Below, one piece after another: positions 47,301-56,439 of a DNA stretch of 64,000 bases. The notes under the pieces were generated by a model. The model saw nothing but the letters and a program-made list of their open reading frames with translations, made no database searches and was not told where the DNA came from. The DNA is from Girardinichthys multiradiatus (lineage: Eukaryota > Chordata > Actinopteri > Cyprinodontiformes > Goodeidae), in contig NC_061817.1 of the NCBI RefSeq assembly GCF_021462225.1, positions 14,971,810 to 15,035,809 on the forward strand, written 5' to 3'. The position numbers were made by a program, and so were the translations under genes. The stretch's first letter is position 1; each line of letters starts with the position of its first letter.

Positions 47301-49817
47301 CCAACTCTCCTGACCTGAACCCCATAGAGAATCTGTGGGATATTGTGAAGAGAACGTTGAGAGACTCAAGACCCAACACTCTGGATGAGCTAAAGGCCGC
47401 TATCGAAGCATCCTGGGCCTCCATAAGACCTCAGCAGTGCCACAGGCTGATTGCCTCCATGCCACGCCGCATTGAAGCAGTCATTTCTGCCAAAGGATTC
47501 CTGACCAAGTATTGAGTGCATAACTGTACATGATTATTTGAAGGTTGACGTTTTTTGTATTAAAAACACTTTTCTTTTATTGGTCGGATGAAATATGCTA
47601 ATTTTGTGAGATAGGAATTTTGGGTTTTCATGAGCTGTATGCCAAAATCATCCGTATTAAGACAATAAAAGACCTGAAATATTTCAGTTAGTGTGCAATG
47701 AATCTAAAATATATGAATGTTAAATTTTCATCATGACATTATGGAAAATAATTAACTTTATCACAATATGCTAATATTTTGAGAAGCACCTGTACTTCGA
47801 GGATCTCCTCGATCCTGCCATCACGCATTCCGTGGTGGAAACAGAGGCTGAGGATTCAGGGTTGGACTCTTTCATCGCCCAGGCTGAAGTCACCGAGGTG
47901 GTTAAAAAGCTCCGCGGTGGCAAGGCTTCGGGGGTGGATGAGATCCGCCCTGAGTACCTCAAGTCTCTGGATGTTGTGGGGCTGTCATGGTTGACACGCC
48001 TCTTCGACATTGCGTGGCGGTCGGGGACAGTGCCTCTGGACTGGCAGACTGGGGTGGTGGTCCCCCTTCATAAGAAGACCGGAGGGTGTGTTCCAACTAC
48101 AGGGGGATCACACTCCTCAGCTTCCCTGGTAAGGCCTACGCAGGGTATTGGAGAGGAGAGTCCGACCGATAGTCGAACCTCAGCTTCAGGAGGAACAGTG
48201 TGGTTTTCGTCCTGGCCGTGGAACACTGGACCAGCTCTATACCCTCTACAGGGTTCTCAAGGGTTCATGGGAGTTTGCCCAACCGGTTCACATGTGTTTT
48301 GTGGACCTGGAGAAGGCATTTGACTGTGTCCCTCGTGATGCCCTGTGGGGGGTGCTCCAGGAATATGGAATTGGGGGCCCTTTACTAGGGGCCATCCGGT
48401 CTCTGTACAAGCGGAGCAGGAGTTTGGTCCGCATTGCCAGCACTAAGTCGGACCTGTTCCCGGTGCATGTTGGACTCCGGCAGGGCTTCCCTTTGTCACC
48501 GGTCCTGTTCATAACTTTTATGGACAGGATTTCTAGACGCAGCCAAGGGCTGGAGGGGGTCGGGTTTGGGGACCAGTGGATTTCGTCTCTTCTTTTTGCG
48601 GATGACGTGGTCCTGCTGGCCCCATCTAGCCAAGACCTACAGCATGCGCTGGGGCGGTTCGCAGCCGAGTGTGAAGCGGCTGGGATGAGGATCAGCTCCT
48701 TCAAGTCCGAGGCCATGGTACTCGACCGGAAAATGGTGGCTTGTCCTCTTCAGGTTGGAGGGGAGTTCCTGCCTCAAGTGGAGGAGTTTAAGTATCTCGG
48801 GGTCTTGTTCACGAGTGAGGGAAGAATGGAGCGGGAGATCGACAGACGGATCGGTGCGGCTGCCACAGTAATGGGGTCGCTGTGCCGGTCCGTTGTGGTG
48901 AAGAGAGAGCTGAGCCGAAAAGCAAAGCTCTCAATTTACCGGTCGGTCTACGTTCCTACCCTCACCTATGGCCATGAACTTTGGGTCATGACCGAAAGAA
49001 CGAGATCACGGATACAAGCGGCTGAAATGTGCTTCCTCCGTAGGGTGGCCGGGCACTCCCTTAGAGATAGGGTGAGGAGCTCGGCCATCCGGGAGGGGCT
49101 CGGAGTAGAGCCGCTGCTCCTCCACATCGAGAGGAGCCAGCTTAGGTGGCTTGGACATCTATACCGGATGCCTCCTGGACGCCTTCCTCTGGAGGTGTTC
49201 CAGGCACGTCCCACCGGGAGGAGGCCCAGGGGACGGCCCAGGACACGCTGGAGGGACTATGTCCCTCGGCTGGCCTGGGAACGCCTTGGGCTCACCCTGG
49301 AGGAGCTGGAGGAGGTGTCTGGGGAGAGGGACGTCTGGGCATCTCTGCTGAGTTTGCTGCCCCCGCGACCCGGTCCCGGATAAAGCGGAAGACAACGAGT
49401 ACGAGGATGCATGGACTGGTAATGGAAAAACCGATGGATGAATACATGTGGATAGATGGATGCACCCAACCTTTATCCAGACTTGGAAAACACTTAAAAC
49501 GGATTCCATGTTTTTACACAAGAATCCCTAAGCTCTGACTTAAGCTCACCGTATGCAATCACCTGTTACTCTCTGCTATGTAAAAGTTGTGAGGCCACCT
49601 GGCTGCATGTTGTCATTTTGCCTGCTGTGTAACTGTGTGTCCTGCTCGCAGATGCAGTTCTTTGCAGCATAAACCTGCCGTGATCCAGCTGATCTGCCGC
49701 CCTCACCTTGTTGGCCAGCTTCTTGTTCAGCTCCTCCGCTATGGCATCATTCAGTTGTCTCTCGAAGTTCCACGGAGGGATCCGCACAGTGTCCACCATC
49801 TCCACCAGCACGAACAT
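38366..49817 (-). CDS. polr3h: RNA polymerase III subunit RPC8
   Basis: Subunit of nuclear RNA polymerase III (Rpb7/Rpc25 type) that with its partner RPC9 forms the stalk used in initiation. Minus-strand coding exons: 49707-49817, 42882-42978, 42632-42718, 41452-41515, 41094-41328, 38366-38416. All borders are GT-AG and phases agree, giving 214 residues (human about 204). N-terminal SHS2-type domain (about 1-70) starts [16 protein letters not shown]. The S1-like Rbc25 domain includes [14 protein letters not shown] (77-90) and [19 protein letters not shown] (102-120), then [19 protein letters not shown]. The last exon is only 51 nt and encodes [16 protein letters not shown]; it was found by motif, not by an open frame. 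A Pro/Ala/Thr-rich linker near 165-190 is longer than in human. Intron 1 is 6.7 kb and packed with transposons. Confidence 0.94.
39065..40030 (-). mobile_element. Decayed Tc1-like transposon in polr3h intron 5
   Basis: Both ends carry relics of a long terminal repeat (CAAACGTATTCAGTTGTTCT and TTTTATTGGAGTTTCATGTG on the left; GAAAACCATGTATCACTGTC on the right). The minus strand between them has [19 protein letters not shown] (about 39700-39760), the block with the second catalytic D. A small retroposon has inserted into it at 39532-39612. Confidence 0.65.
39532..39612 (-). repeat. 81 bp retroposon tail with 11 bp TSD
   Basis: The same repeat as at 17042-17178, truncated. It is flanked by perfect 11 bp direct repeats TATTAAATTAG at 39521-39531 and 39613-39623. 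On the minus strand it ends in AGCAGTAGAAAATGACTGAC. Target-site duplication and tail show insertion by target-primed reverse transcription. Confidence 0.75.
42010..42540 (+). mobile_element. Tc1-like fossil in polr3h intron 1/exon 3 neighbourhood
   Basis: Plus-strand fragments resemble Tc1 transposase: GGGGTTCTCATCACATACCA with a VMFWA-like box at about 42140, and near 42440 a piece reading [12 protein letters not shown], typical of the C-terminal region. It lies in polr3h intron 3 (between exons at 42632 and 41515). Heavily decayed. Confidence 0.5.
43140..43640 (-). mobile_element. Tc1-like fossil with large internal loss, polr3h intron 1
   Basis: Minus strand near 43230 gives EWPSQRPDL, the box before the catalytic E, followed by KRCAQARWPTN-like C-terminal sequence. 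The opposite side (43340-43620) matches the N-terminal region (complement of CGTTCCTCTCTGGGACACAA), so the middle of the transposase has been deleted. Confidence 0.6.
44697..45491 (+). mobile_element. Second DD36E Tc1/mariner copy, 5'-truncated
   Basis: Nearly identical to 31939-32733. Starts inside the transposase at the segment encoding [15 protein letters not shown] one-base deletion in the codons for HRVNIHG (about 44786) shifts the frame, after which the frame is open to the natural stop at 45489-45491. Catalytic [15 protein letters not shown] and NIIEPLW are intact, and the 329th codon is CGA, not TGA. No terminal repeat on either side, so it is a dead fragment in polr3h intron 1. Confidence 0.85.
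45705..45776. repeat. Left copy of direct repeat flanking the LINE
   Basis: From AGGATGCATGGACTG to ATCCAGACTTG; matches 49404-49485 except for a missing about 10 bp (GTAATGGAAA) and a few substitutions. Contains the GATGGATGAATACATGTGGA segment that looks like a degenerate GATG-type LINE tail. Confidence 0.8.
46183..46383 (+). repeat. Left TIR of Tc1 copy 1
   Basis: About 200 bp, nearly identical in inverse to 47593-47792. Differences include TTTTG/TTGTG near the tip and TTCATT/TTAATT. Confidence 0.9.
46511..47515 (+). CDS. Tc1-like transposase, intact 334-codon ORF
   Basis: Cut-and-paste DNA transposase of the Tc1/mariner superfamily, resembling fish Passport-type proteins. N-terminal paired-type DNA-binding region with helix-turn-helix [19 protein letters not shown] (25-43), basic linker [14 protein letters not shown] (49-62), second helix-turn-helix about 64-106. 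Catalytic DD34E triad: D148 in FSDESKF, D238 in QHDLAPAH, E273 in NPIENLW, with exactly 34 residues between the last two. C-terminus [18 protein letters not shown] is the usual family end. The start ATG lies 328 bp from the element end, as in the other two copies. No stop or frameshift. QHDLAPAH differs from the commoner QQDNAPAH. Looks potentially active; activity is not shown. Confidence 0.93.
   Translation: MGKTADLTAVQKATIDTLKQEGKTQKDISERIGCSQSAVSRHLSGKSVGRKKCGRKRCTTRRGDRTLRKIVEKGRFQTLGDLRKQWTESGVETSRATVHRRVQEMGYRCRIPQVKPLLNQKQRQKRLTWATEKQHWTVTQWSKVLFSDESKFCMSFGNQGARVWRKTGEKEMPKCQKSSVKYPQSVMVWGAVSAAGVGPLCFIKGRVNAASYQEILEHFMLPSAEKLYGDEDFIFQHDLAPAHSAKTTGKWFTDHGITVLNWPANSPDLNPIENLWDIVKRTLRDSRPNTLDELKAAIEASWASIRPQQCHRLIASMPRRIEAVISAKGFLTKY
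47593..47792 (-). repeat. Right TIR of Tc1 copy 1
   Basis: Inverse of 46183-46383, reading CAGGTGCTTCTC from 47792 downward. Confidence 0.9.
49404..49485. repeat. Right copy of direct repeat flanking the LINE
   Basis: Partner of 45705-45776; begins right after the LINE end GCGGAAGACAACGAGTACG and includes the GATGGATG-type tail. Confidence 0.8.
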
Positions 49818-50110
49818 GATCCACGCTTCACGCTAAGAGCAGCCCCACTCCCACAGTCAAAACACTGCCGAGTGGCGACAAGAAGGACGCTGAGTTTAGT
49901 AGAACAGCATTTTAAATTCTTGTTCTCTTCAATTAATTACAGTGGCTTACAGTGCAGGAAGAAACAACGTAAATATTGTACAAACTTCTTTCCTACATCG
50001 CACTGAATCAACGTGAATTCTTGCGACAGTACACATTTGATTTTCTTCTTCTGGTTTGTGCGCCGGCCTAGTCTCACTGCTGCCACCTCCTGGAATTATA
50101 TCACTCCTAC
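49818..50110 (-). promoter_or_regulatory. polr3h: polr3h 5' UTR and promoter region
   Basis: Space between the polr3h ATG and the 3' end of the Nimb LINE, under 300 bp. It must hold the transcription start unless there is an upstream exon. No TATA box or clear GC-box was seen. Confidence 0.35.
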
Positions 50111-50116
50111 AGCGTC

Positions 50117-53100
50117 CAGTTAGTCTTCTTCTTCTGTTTTTTTTATTTGCGGATGGCAACCATCTTAAGGTGTATTTACCGCCACCTACCAGGCTGGAGT
50201 GTGATCATAAATAATCTCAGAGGGAATATAATAATACAACACAAACATACACACATACTTTAAATACGATTAAATAACCCTGTGTTTATTAAAAATCTAA
50301 TTAATTTATTTCTAACATAATTTGATTTATTTCCTAAAAGATTTATCATAGAAAATCCTATTTTCTCTCAATTTAGTATCGATTTTAGTTGCTGATGTTC
50401 CTCTGAATACTTATTACATTCTAATAATACATGCTCTACTGTTTCCATCTGTTTACAATAATTACAAGTCCCTGTTTCGTGCTTCCCCATTCTGAAGAGA
50501 GAACTATTAAGTCCAGTATGACCAATTCTAAGTCGAGATATAACTCTTCTTTCCGCCTACCATTCATACAATTATTACCCCCCACATACTTTTGAATTTT
50601 ATATAAATCTCTACCAGTGTCATGATTATCCCACTGTTCCTGCCAAACCTTAAGGATTTTATTTTGAATGATAGATTTACTTTTGCTTAAAAGAATACTT
50701 AAGTTAATAATATCTGATTTCAGGGCCTGTTTAGCTAATATATCGACTTCTTCATTTCCCTCTATTCCTACCTGAGCAGGAATCCAGACCAATCGAACAA
50801 AACATTTCTTATTATATAGCTGAACTAATAAGTGATATATACTTAATAATAAATCTAATCTCCAAGATTTGCCAGATTTTATACTTAATAATGCAGCTTT
50901 ACTATCGGATGCAATTATATATTTACTTTCTTCCCTAATATTATCACGCAACCATTCTAAAGCTAACATAGTGGCAGATAATTCAACTGTAAAAACTGCT
51001 AGATGATCTGTTGTTCTCCTTTTAATCCTGACTTTATGCTGTGGGATATTCACAGCTGCTCCTGTTCTGCCACTATTTGGATCTTTAGATCCATCTGTAT
51101 ATATAATTATAGTATCTTTAAATCTTCCAAAATAATTATTCACTATAACCCATTCTGGAGTCTTTCCCTTTTTAAGTAATTCTCCCAATTTCAGATCAAC
51201 TTCTGCTGTGATAAATAACCATGGTGGAATTGGTGACTGTGGAACCATAAAACTATACTGGAACTGAGTCAATCCAAAATTATGAGCTTTTATGTCCCCA
51301 ATCCATCCAAAGCTATTACAATCAGATTTATGATGTTCCCAACAGTCCGGCAGCACAGCCTTGGTTGGATGATCATAATTGTGTCCCTGTAGGTTTACCC
51401 AATACACATACATTAGCTTCAATCTTCTTAATCTTAAAGGAAGCTCACCAATTTCAACTTGCAAAGCAGCTAAAGGAGATGATCTAAAAGCTCCACAACA
51501 TATTCTTACCCCTTGTGTTTGTTCGCTATCAAGTTTCCTCAAATGGCTATCAGCAGCTGCCATATATGCTATACACCCATAATCCAAGGAAGATCTCATG
51601 AGAGCCTGATATATTCCCAACAGCGCACTTCTTGAAGCTCCCCGTTACTGTCCAGCGAGACATCTCAACAAATTATTCATTTTTTACATTTATTTTGAAC
51701 TGATTCTATGTGCTGTTTCCAAGTTAATTTTTCATCAAAGATGACACACAAAAACCTCACTTTATTCACTTGTTCAAGCTTCTGATTATAAAGATTTAAA
51801 TTAACTTCCTTATGTCTTCTGTAAAAACAAATAACTTGGGCCTTTGCAACTGACATTCTAAATCCCCATTTATTTGCGCAACTTTCCACTTCCAAAATGG
51901 CATCCTGCATCTTTTTCTGCAAATATATAAGATTATGTCCCCGCACCCACAGAGCCCCATCATCTGCAAATAAAGATTTCCCTATACTACCATCTATCTC
52001 ATCAAAAATGTCATTTATCATTATATTAAAAAAAATGGACTACACACACTGCCTTGTGGGGTACCATTCTCAACAATATATCTATTGGAAAGAGCAGCCC
52101 CAACTCTAACTTCTATTTCCCTACCAAACAGAAAATCTAAAACCCAGTTATAAATCTTACCACTTATGCCAAATTTTTCTAATTTAATCAATAATCCCTT
52201 TCCATAACATATCATACACCTTTTCTATGTCAAAGAACACAGCTATCACTATTTCTTTATTTGTTTGAGCTTTCCTTGCTACTGACTCCAGGCACAATAC
52301 CGCATCAATCGTATTTCTCCCTTTACAAAAACCACTTTGAAAAGGACAGAATAAATTTTTACTTTCAAGAAAATATGATAGTCTGTGTTACAATTCTCTC
52401 CATTATTTTCCCTAATTGAGATGTAAGAGCTATAGGCCTATAGTTTGAAGGGTCTGTTGCATTTTTTCCTGGCTTCAACACAGGAATTATAACTGACTGT
52501 TTCCATGCAGCAGGAATTATCCCTGTCTCCCAAATCAGATTAAAAAGTTTTAAAATAACAGTAAGAGATATATCATTTAAATGTTTAAGCATCATATAAC
52601 AAACTCCATATTTTCCTGGTGTTGATTGTTTACCATTAAAAATAGCTTTTTTTTAGCTCATACATAGTAACAGGCATATTTAGCTCTTGATCTGAAACTA
52701 TTTTCTTATTAGTGACTCCTGGATTTTCAGCTAAAATCTTCTCTTTATAACTCTTTATATCTTCAGATACATTTTCTGAACTATGCACTGTAATTAACGT
52801 TTCTGCCTTTTCTTTATTACTAACAGCTATTTTCCCATTAATTTCTAGAACAGGTAATGAACATTTCTTCTTAACACCATTCATTTTCTTAATAACTCTC
52901 CATACCTCAGATAATTTGGTTTCTCTTCCAATAGAATTACAATACTGCCAACAGACCTTAGCTGCTCTAATAGTCCCCTGAAACCTGAACTATGTCCACC
53001 TCCACAATTACAACATTTTAAAGGAGCTCCTTCCTCACATTTCCCATACTCATGATCCCCAGCACATCTCCCACACTTCTGTCTGTTTCCCTTTGCATAC

Positions 53101-53765
53101 TATCGCAATATGTCCACATTTTTGACACTTAAAACATCGCAGTGGCGGAGGAATAAATGGTCGAACATCATAACTCATATATCCCACAAACACTTTGTCT
53201 GGTAGAGTGTTCTCTTCAAACTTTATCATGACAGAAAAACTATCACTCCTTTCTCCATTTTTGTTTCTTTCCAACTACTTTCCCTCCTGACATATTTGAT
53301 TTAATGTCATCGACTGGCACATCAGGAGAAATACCTGAAATAACGCAGCACACATATTTCTTGTTTTCTAGTATTCTCCCCCTTACATTCTCACCTAGTA
53401 CTTTTTTTATATTCAGCGCCCTTTCTTTTTGTTTAACATCATTACAAATGATCAATAAAGATCCATCTCTCAACACTTATATTTCACTTTTCCAACAAGT
53501 AAGTTACCCAATGACACACCCTCTTTAACCGTTTTCAAGACTATTTTAAACTGTCATCACAATTGTTTCTCCTTCAGCCTCAGAAACAGATGATTCTGTT
53601 TGTTGTCTTTATTTTTTGCGTTTGTTTTTAGCTTTTTGAGTATACCATATCTCTTCATTTTCCCCGCCATCAAAACCCTCGTCCATTTCACGTCACTTCC
53701 CTCTGACATCTTTCCAACCATTCACAGCCCGGCAGGGCCTCATCCGCCCCGAGAAGTCAGGACGT
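50117..53765 (-). mobile_element. I/Nimb-like LINE copy A, internally deleted
   Basis: Minus strand, from a GC-rich 5' leader at about 53765 to a (GAA)n-type tail at 50117. ORF1 (start near 53670, MAGKMKRYGILKKL) is frameshifted; it still encodes CCHC zinc knuckles, CFKCQKCGHIAIVC at about 53100-53140 and CGRCAGDHEYGKC at about 53050. At about 52985 the second knuckle breaks off and the sequence jumps to the pre-RT region of ORF2 (VCWQYCNSIGRETKLSEVW), so the whole endonuclease is missing. RT follows in several frames (DPSNYRPIALTSQLGKIME at about 52440, NGTPQGSVCSPFF, SLFADDGALWV at about 51955). The 394-codon open frame 51620-50436 carries the RNase H domain (IIYTDGSK, ELSATMLALEWL, IASDSKAALL, WIPAQVGIEGNEEVDILAKQ). 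Dead. Confidence 0.85.
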
Positions 53766-53769
53766 CCGG

Positions 53770-54630
53770 TCTTCTTCTTCTTCTTGTATTAGTTTTGGCG
53801 GTTGGCAAATAACTTGAAGATGTGCATTACCGCCACCAACTGGTATGGAGTGTGGTTCTTCATGGTTTTAAATCTTATTTACTATTACAACAATCAAATT
53901 CTATTTATTAATTTAGTGCTTTTGAAAAATCTAATTATAATTTGAATATGTTTGCTACCTAAACTTCTTTGCAAAGTATCTATCAAAATAAAATTTTCTT
54001 TAATACCTACAAATTCTCTCCTCAAAATTGTTCTTTCTTGTTCTTATTTCTGACACTTCAATATTACATGTTCTATTGTTTCCTCCTCTCCACAATGATC
54101 ACATTTTCCTGTATTATGTTTCTTTATCTTGAACAATGTAGAATTAAGTCCTGTATGTCCTAGTCTTAATCTTGTAATTAATCTTTCCTCTTTTCTACTC
54201 CTTCCTCTAGTTCTTACTTCTACTATCTTGTTGATTCTGTAAAACCATCTTCCTTTCTTTTCTTCATTCCACCTTTTTTGCCACTCTTTCCTGATTCTCT
54301 GTTTAATTATATTTCTTGCCTCTGACCTACTAATATTAATTATAAAGCTAATGTTGTTTTGTGTTGCCTTCTTTGCTATCCTGTCCGCCTTCTCATTCCC
54401 TCCAACTCCTACATGTGTTGGTACCCATAAAAACACTAATATTAATCCCATTCTTTGTATTCTAAATAAAGTATGTTTTATTTCCAACAACATGTCTGGT
54501 CTACCCTCTGAATGATTATGTTTTAAACTTAATAATGCTGAACTTGAGTCTGAACAAATGATTGTTTTTAATGGTTTTATATCCTCCAGTCCAGTCAGTC
54601 TATTCACTTCCTGCTTCTTTAACAACCACA
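53770..54630 (-). mobile_element. I/Nimb-like LINE copy B, 3' part only
   Basis: Minus strand, 5'-truncated. The open frame 54625-54044 encodes the later RNase H motifs (ICSDSSSALLSLKHN, LWVPTHVGVGGNEKADRIAKK) and a C-terminal zinc-binding-like CDHCGEEETIEHVILKC. Its 3' UTR (TGGCGGTAATGCACATCTTC type) matches that of copy A at 50130-50200, and it ends in a (GAA)n tail at 53770-53786, directly next to the 5' leader of copy A. Confidence 0.85.
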
Positions 54631-54639
54631 GTCAACCCA

Positions 54640-56430
54640 TTCCTGTTATTTATATATATTTTTAAAATACTCTAGAATAATTATTTAAAATGTGTTATAC
54701 TTTATGTTTTGTAATCTGTGATAAATAAGAAATAAGTTCAATCAAGTTTAGAACAAAGAAGAAACCCTTTAAAAGAGCCCCTGTAAAAAGAAACAATTTT
54801 TTAGTAAATTGTTCAAATTTTTTTAGTAAGAAGACCTTTCCACAATTTACTGACAAACTCACACAATGCTGCTTCACTAGTGTCCTGTAAATTCTTTTCA
54901 ATATTTATATTCTGGATAAATGGTTGAGGAAGACATTCAGAAAAATTCTCTTAAAGCCTTTAAAAGGTGATAAAAAAAAAAGCATCTGTTCAAGTAAGAA
55001 ATTAGATTTTCATTAGGGGACAATGTGGTATTTCTTTTGTTCCTGTAATCCTAATGTGCAGTCATGGGTAAACAGAACTGCATCCCTGCTGCTTACACAG
55101 GATCTCATAAGAAAAGCACCAATCATTAATTAACTTATATTCATTGCATTGTAAACACAATCCCTAGGTGGAAAGATGTCAGCAATGATGCAAAAGAAGC
55201 AATTGCTGCTACTGTCCATTAATTTGGAAATCATTATAAGGTTGTTTGCGAAGTTATTTTCATTCAGACTTCTTCTTCTCTACATTTTACACATTTTCTA
55301 CAGATGGTGCTCATTACGAGCAGTTTCTAGCCATCTATCCTTTTCATCAGTTCATCCAAGATCAGCTTGCAGAGGTTGCAGGTGTGGGAGCGGCATCCGT
55401 AGCAACCCTTAACTAGTTAAGAAATAACTTTTATCTCAATATTGCTAGATCTCAAATATATGATCTGTACATTTTGTTTTATTCTTACAGATATACTCTT
55501 ATGTTTAAATAAAGAACTGAATCTGAAAATCACAGAAAAGATACACAATATTATTTATATGTTCCTTGTGCTTTGAAGTTACCCACATACTGTATAATCT
55601 CCAGCACCTGGAAGCAAATGTATGTGGCTTACATCGAATACATTTTTACTGAAACCTGTAGGGAGGTCAAAAAATAATTGTGGATTGCATGCAATCAATT
55701 TAATGATAAATAATAAAATTAATAATTTACCTGCTTGTGTCCAAATATCTGGGTACAGGAGTTCATTTAGCATTACTCCATGACAAGATAAATGTACTTA
55801 GCTTAGAAATATGCGATATTGTGAACTTTTATTTTTATCCCTGCAAAAGATGTGTAAAAACATAAATTGCTGCTAGGGAGATTCAGTTATCCATCTGCCT
55901 TATACTGTGTTGAGATATAATAAACGTAGGGCCTCGTCCAGCTTTGTCTGTCACAGTTTCAGTTATTTGAAACCTTTAATTGTTGCTCTGGTAATATATA
56001 AGGGCATGTTTAGGTCATTTCCTGACTTCTGAAGGTCAAAATAAGTCCACCTTTTGTCATGTTCTCTTGTCTTTTCCAATTTGAAGTGAAATGGCCCTTG
56101 TCATAACATTTTGAAAACCTAAAGGGGAACTTTTATTATTTAAAAGTTTCTATACCCTCTGATCAACCTAAAGAAAGGAAAGTACATCCTAAAAAAGTAT
56201 AAAGTACAGACAACATAAATTATTCGTTAATTTTAAAGTAATTGTCAGGGTTCCCAACTTTTTGCATCAATGCTGGTTTTGTTGAAAGCATTTAGTTGTT
56301 AATGTGGGGCTTTCTCCCCGCATTAAGAATTACTTTACATAAAAATATGAGACATCAGAAAAGGCTGGTGTCTAACTAAAAAAGATTTTTGTTGAACTTC
56401 ACAAATCAAGTTGTGCAAATTCAAGGAGAT
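54640..56430. other. AT-rich spacer, one unproven exon-like segment
   Basis: Nothing recognised except 55303-55410, where a pyrimidine-rich tract and TTTTCTACAG precede an open segment reading GAHYEQFLAIYPFHQF in one frame and ending at a stop 55408-55410. No donor, partner exon or family match was found. Confidence 0.3.
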
Positions 56431-56439
56431 GGTATCTAA

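Larger units (their letters stand above)
46183..47792 (+). mobile_element. Complete 1610 bp Tc1-like transposon, copy 1
   Basis: Starts CAGGTGCTTCTCAAAATATT and ends with its inverse. Terminal inverted repeats are about 200 bp (46183-46383 and 47593-47792). Flanked by the target duplication TA at 46181-46182 and 47793-47794. Removing the element and one TA restores the LINE sequence GTGGAAGGAGTACTTCGAGG seen in the other LINE copy at about 6760, so the insertion is exact. Contains one uninterrupted transposase gene. It is the only copy in the window that looks complete in every part. Confidence 0.95.
45777..49470 (+). mobile_element. RTE/Rex3-like LINE split by a Tc1 insertion
   Basis: Non-LTR retrotransposon, plus strand, antisense to polr3h in its intron 1. 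The left part (45777-46180) encodes the C-terminal half of the AP endonuclease: [18 protein letters not shown] and LSNDHHLVV with the SDHH-type active-site motif. About 600 bp between the endonuclease and the RWKEYFEDL block are missing relative to the family, judged against the copy at 6331. The Tc1 element 46183-47792 interrupts the codons for KEYF. The right part holds the reverse transcriptase: [18 protein letters not shown] (47918), a frameshift near 48075-48150, then a 411-codon open frame (48148-49383) with [32 protein letters not shown], the [11 protein letters not shown] catalytic box and the C-terminal [15 protein letters not shown]. 5'-truncated and inactive. The RTE/Rex3 name is from memory. 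Confidence 0.88.
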
